Source: an uncultured Acidimicrobiales bacterium
GTDB lineage: Bacteria; Actinomycetota; Acidimicrobiia; Acidimicrobiales; SZUA-35
Direction of reading: 5' to 3'
DNA: 5,853 nt
Assembly (NCBI GenBank): GCA_938008925.1
Contig: CALLIQ010000157.1
Span: 1 to 5,853, forward strand
Every line of letters begins with the position of its first letter. Positions within the stretch are counted from its first letter, which is position 1. Both the position numbers and the translations under genes were made by a program. This document shows positions 4,611-5,853 of the stretch, one piece after another. The notes below the pieces were generated by a model. That model saw nothing but the letters and a program-made list of their open reading frames with translations. It was not told the origin of the DNA and ran no database searches.

Positions 4611-5853
4611 CCGAGTCGCTCCCCGGTTCACTGCCGATGGCGGTGGTCCCGTGGACCCTCCTCATCCGGCGCCGCCGGTTCGCCGACCGGGCCCAAGCGA
4701 ATCCCCGGTTCGCCACCATCGCCCTGATCTTCGTACTCGGCGCGATGTTCATGGTGAACCTCGTCGTCACCGTGATCGCGGTCGTGATCCCCGACCTCGT
4801 CATCGAGTTCGACTCGTCCGAATCCACCTTGGTGTGGGCGGTCACCGGCCCGATCCTCGCCGCAGCCGTGCTCGGCCCGAGCTTCGGCAAGCTCGGCGAC
4901 CAGTACGGGCATCGGCTGATCTTCCTCTCGGGTCTGCTGGTCAACGCGTTCTTCACCGTGCTGATCGCTCTGTCGTGGAGCGGCGTGTCGTTCGTCGTAT
5001 TCCGCGTCCTCGCCGCGATCGGGGCCGCCGCCATCGGGCCGTCCGCGCTCGCGTTCATCAACCGACTCTTCGATCCTGACGACCGCGCGTCGGCACTCGG
5101 TTGGTGGTCGTTCGTGAGCGCTGGATCGCCCGTGATCGGGATCGTGATCGGTGGCCCGGTCATCGATGCGATCGGGTGGAAACCGGTGTTCGCCGTCCAG
5201 GGGCCCCTCGTGTTGTTGTCGGCGATCGCCGCCGCGCTCGTGCTTCCCGAGACGTCGCTTCGGGCAAAGGCTCGTTTCGACATCGCCGGCGCTGTGACGC
5301 TCGGAGCCGGGGTCGGGTCCGCCTTGTTGGCCATCACGTTCCTCGGAATCGACGGGGTGACCACACGCGTCGTGGTGCTGGCGCTCGTCGCCGTTGCCGG
5401 GGTGTCCGCCTTCGTGGTGGTGGAGCGGCGCGTCTCCGACCCGCTGATTCCGCCCGGCTACTGGTTGCTGCGGGGGTTCGTCGTCCCCACCGCCGTCCTG
5501 ACGCTGCTGTTCGCCGCCTACATGGGGAGCTTCGTCCTCACCCCACTGATGTTGCAGTCGAGCGCGTTCGGCTTCACGGCAGCACAGGTCGGGCTGACGA
5601 TCGCATGCAGACCGTTGCTCTTCGCCATCACCGGTCCGATCGCCGGGACGCTGGCCCCGAAGCTCGGCGATCGAGTGCTCGCCCAATTCGGAACGTTCTG
5701 TGTCGCGGTGTGCATGTTCATGCTCAGCGTGGCCGAACCCGGGCGGTCGCTGTGGTTCGTCGCCGCCGCCCTCGGCATCGCCGGAATCGGGGCGGGAGCC
5801 TGCGCGCCCGTCATGTCGGCCCGGGTCGCGAACACGGTGCCGGACGAAGACCT
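4607..5853 (+). CDS. MFS transporter, DHA2-like drug/proton antiporter family (C-terminus outside window)
   Basis: The visible 415 residues form an inner-membrane transporter, probably an exporter driven by the proton gradient. About twelve helices are visible: near 36-60, 73-91, 103-123, 126-146, 163-184, 194-213, 225-245, 252-271, 289-313, 322-345, 357-374 and 381-405. With more to follow, this suits the 14-helix DHA2 group. MFS motif A is clear (GKLGDQYGHR, 94-103). A motif B-like arginine is R133. A motif C-like stretch is AGSPVIGIVIGG (172-183), followed by GWKPVFAVQGP, the counterpart of the family's GWRWIFxxNxP. The TM1 signature LDxTIVNVALP is not conserved. ATG 4607 gives a normal 35 residues before TM1. 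ATG 4469, 19 bp after the kinase stop, is also in frame and would add 46 hydrophilic residues with lower third-position GC; ATG 4637 is possible too. None has a good SD of its own. Same strand as the kinase, so possibly co-transcribed. Substrate unknown. Confidence 0.9.
   Translation, partial: MTESLPGSLPMAVVPWTLLIRRRRFADRAQANPRFATIALIFVLGAMFMVNLVVTVIAVVIPDLVIEFDSSESTLVWAVTGPILAAAVLGPSFGKLGDQYGHRLIFLSGLLVNAFFTVLIALSWSGVSFVVFRVLAAIGAAAIGPSALAFINRLFDPDDRASALGWWSFVSAGSPVIGIVIGGPVIDAIGWKPVFAVQGPLVLLSAIAAALVLPETSLRAKARFDIAGAVTLGAGVGSALLAITFLGIDGVTTRVVVLALVAVAGVSAFVVVERRVSDPLIPPGYWLLRGFVVPTAVLTLLFAAYMGSFVLTPLMLQSSAFGFTAAQVGLTIACRPLLFAITGPIAGTLAPKLGDRVLAQFGTFCVAVCMFMLSVAEPGRSLWFVAAALGIAGIGAGACAPVMSARVANTVPDED

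Noticed and set aside
4000..5364. Long minus-strand open frames opposite the transporter (also 4628-5686 and 3375-4442)
   Set aside because: Their translations are low-complexity shadows of clear plus-strand genes with PASTA or membrane-helix content.

Overview
The window is high-GC DNA with four protein genes, two of them cut by the window edges. Codon use is strongly GC-biased at third positions, start codons are often GTG, and two genes have promoter -10 boxes sitting directly upstream of the start codon with no Shine-Dalgarno sequence. There is also a PASTA-type Ser/Thr kinase. Together these suggest an actinobacterium; an Acidimicrobiia-like lineage is only a guess. I see no tRNA, rRNA, CRISPR array, insertion sequence or phage gene.

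Layout. Positions 1-1391 (minus strand, 3' end missing) hold the N-terminal 463 residues of a membrane sensor: a MASE1 domain followed by two PAS regions. The output domain lies outside the window. A 43-bp gap separates it from a divergent plus-strand NarL/FixJ response regulator (1435-2079). The gap contains a near-perfect palindrome, CTAC-G-GTAG, that supplies a TAnnnT -10 box on both strands. Positions 2080-2397 are a 318-bp non-coding region with several hairpins, the best being a 9-bp perfect inverted repeat that extends to 13 RNA pairs. It ends in a leaderless promoter for the next gene. Positions 2398-4449 encode a complete 683-aa PASTA Ser/Thr kinase: kinase domain, acidic linker with an in-frame 15-bp tandem repeat, one membrane helix and four extracellular PASTA domains. 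From 4607 (or possibly 4469) to the right edge runs an MFS transporter of DHA2-like (14-helix) type, without its C-terminus. Between kinase and transporter lie overlapping inverted repeats, two tandem SD-like 12-mers and a possible 15-codon Arg-rich mini-ORF whose stop overlaps the transporter start.

How the genes may work together. The MASE1-PAS protein and the response regulator are probably a sensing pair sharing a promoter, but whether the sensor ends in a histidine kinase or a GGDEF domain cannot be seen. The PASTA kinase and the transporter point the same way with no clear terminator between them and may be co-transcribed. The kinase is not beside the cell-division and cell-wall genes (rodA, pbpA, pstP, FHA proteins) that usually flank the principal actinobacterial PASTA kinase. 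The most interesting non-coding signals are the symmetric divergent promoter, the inverted repeat upstream of the kinase and the structured leader before the transporter.
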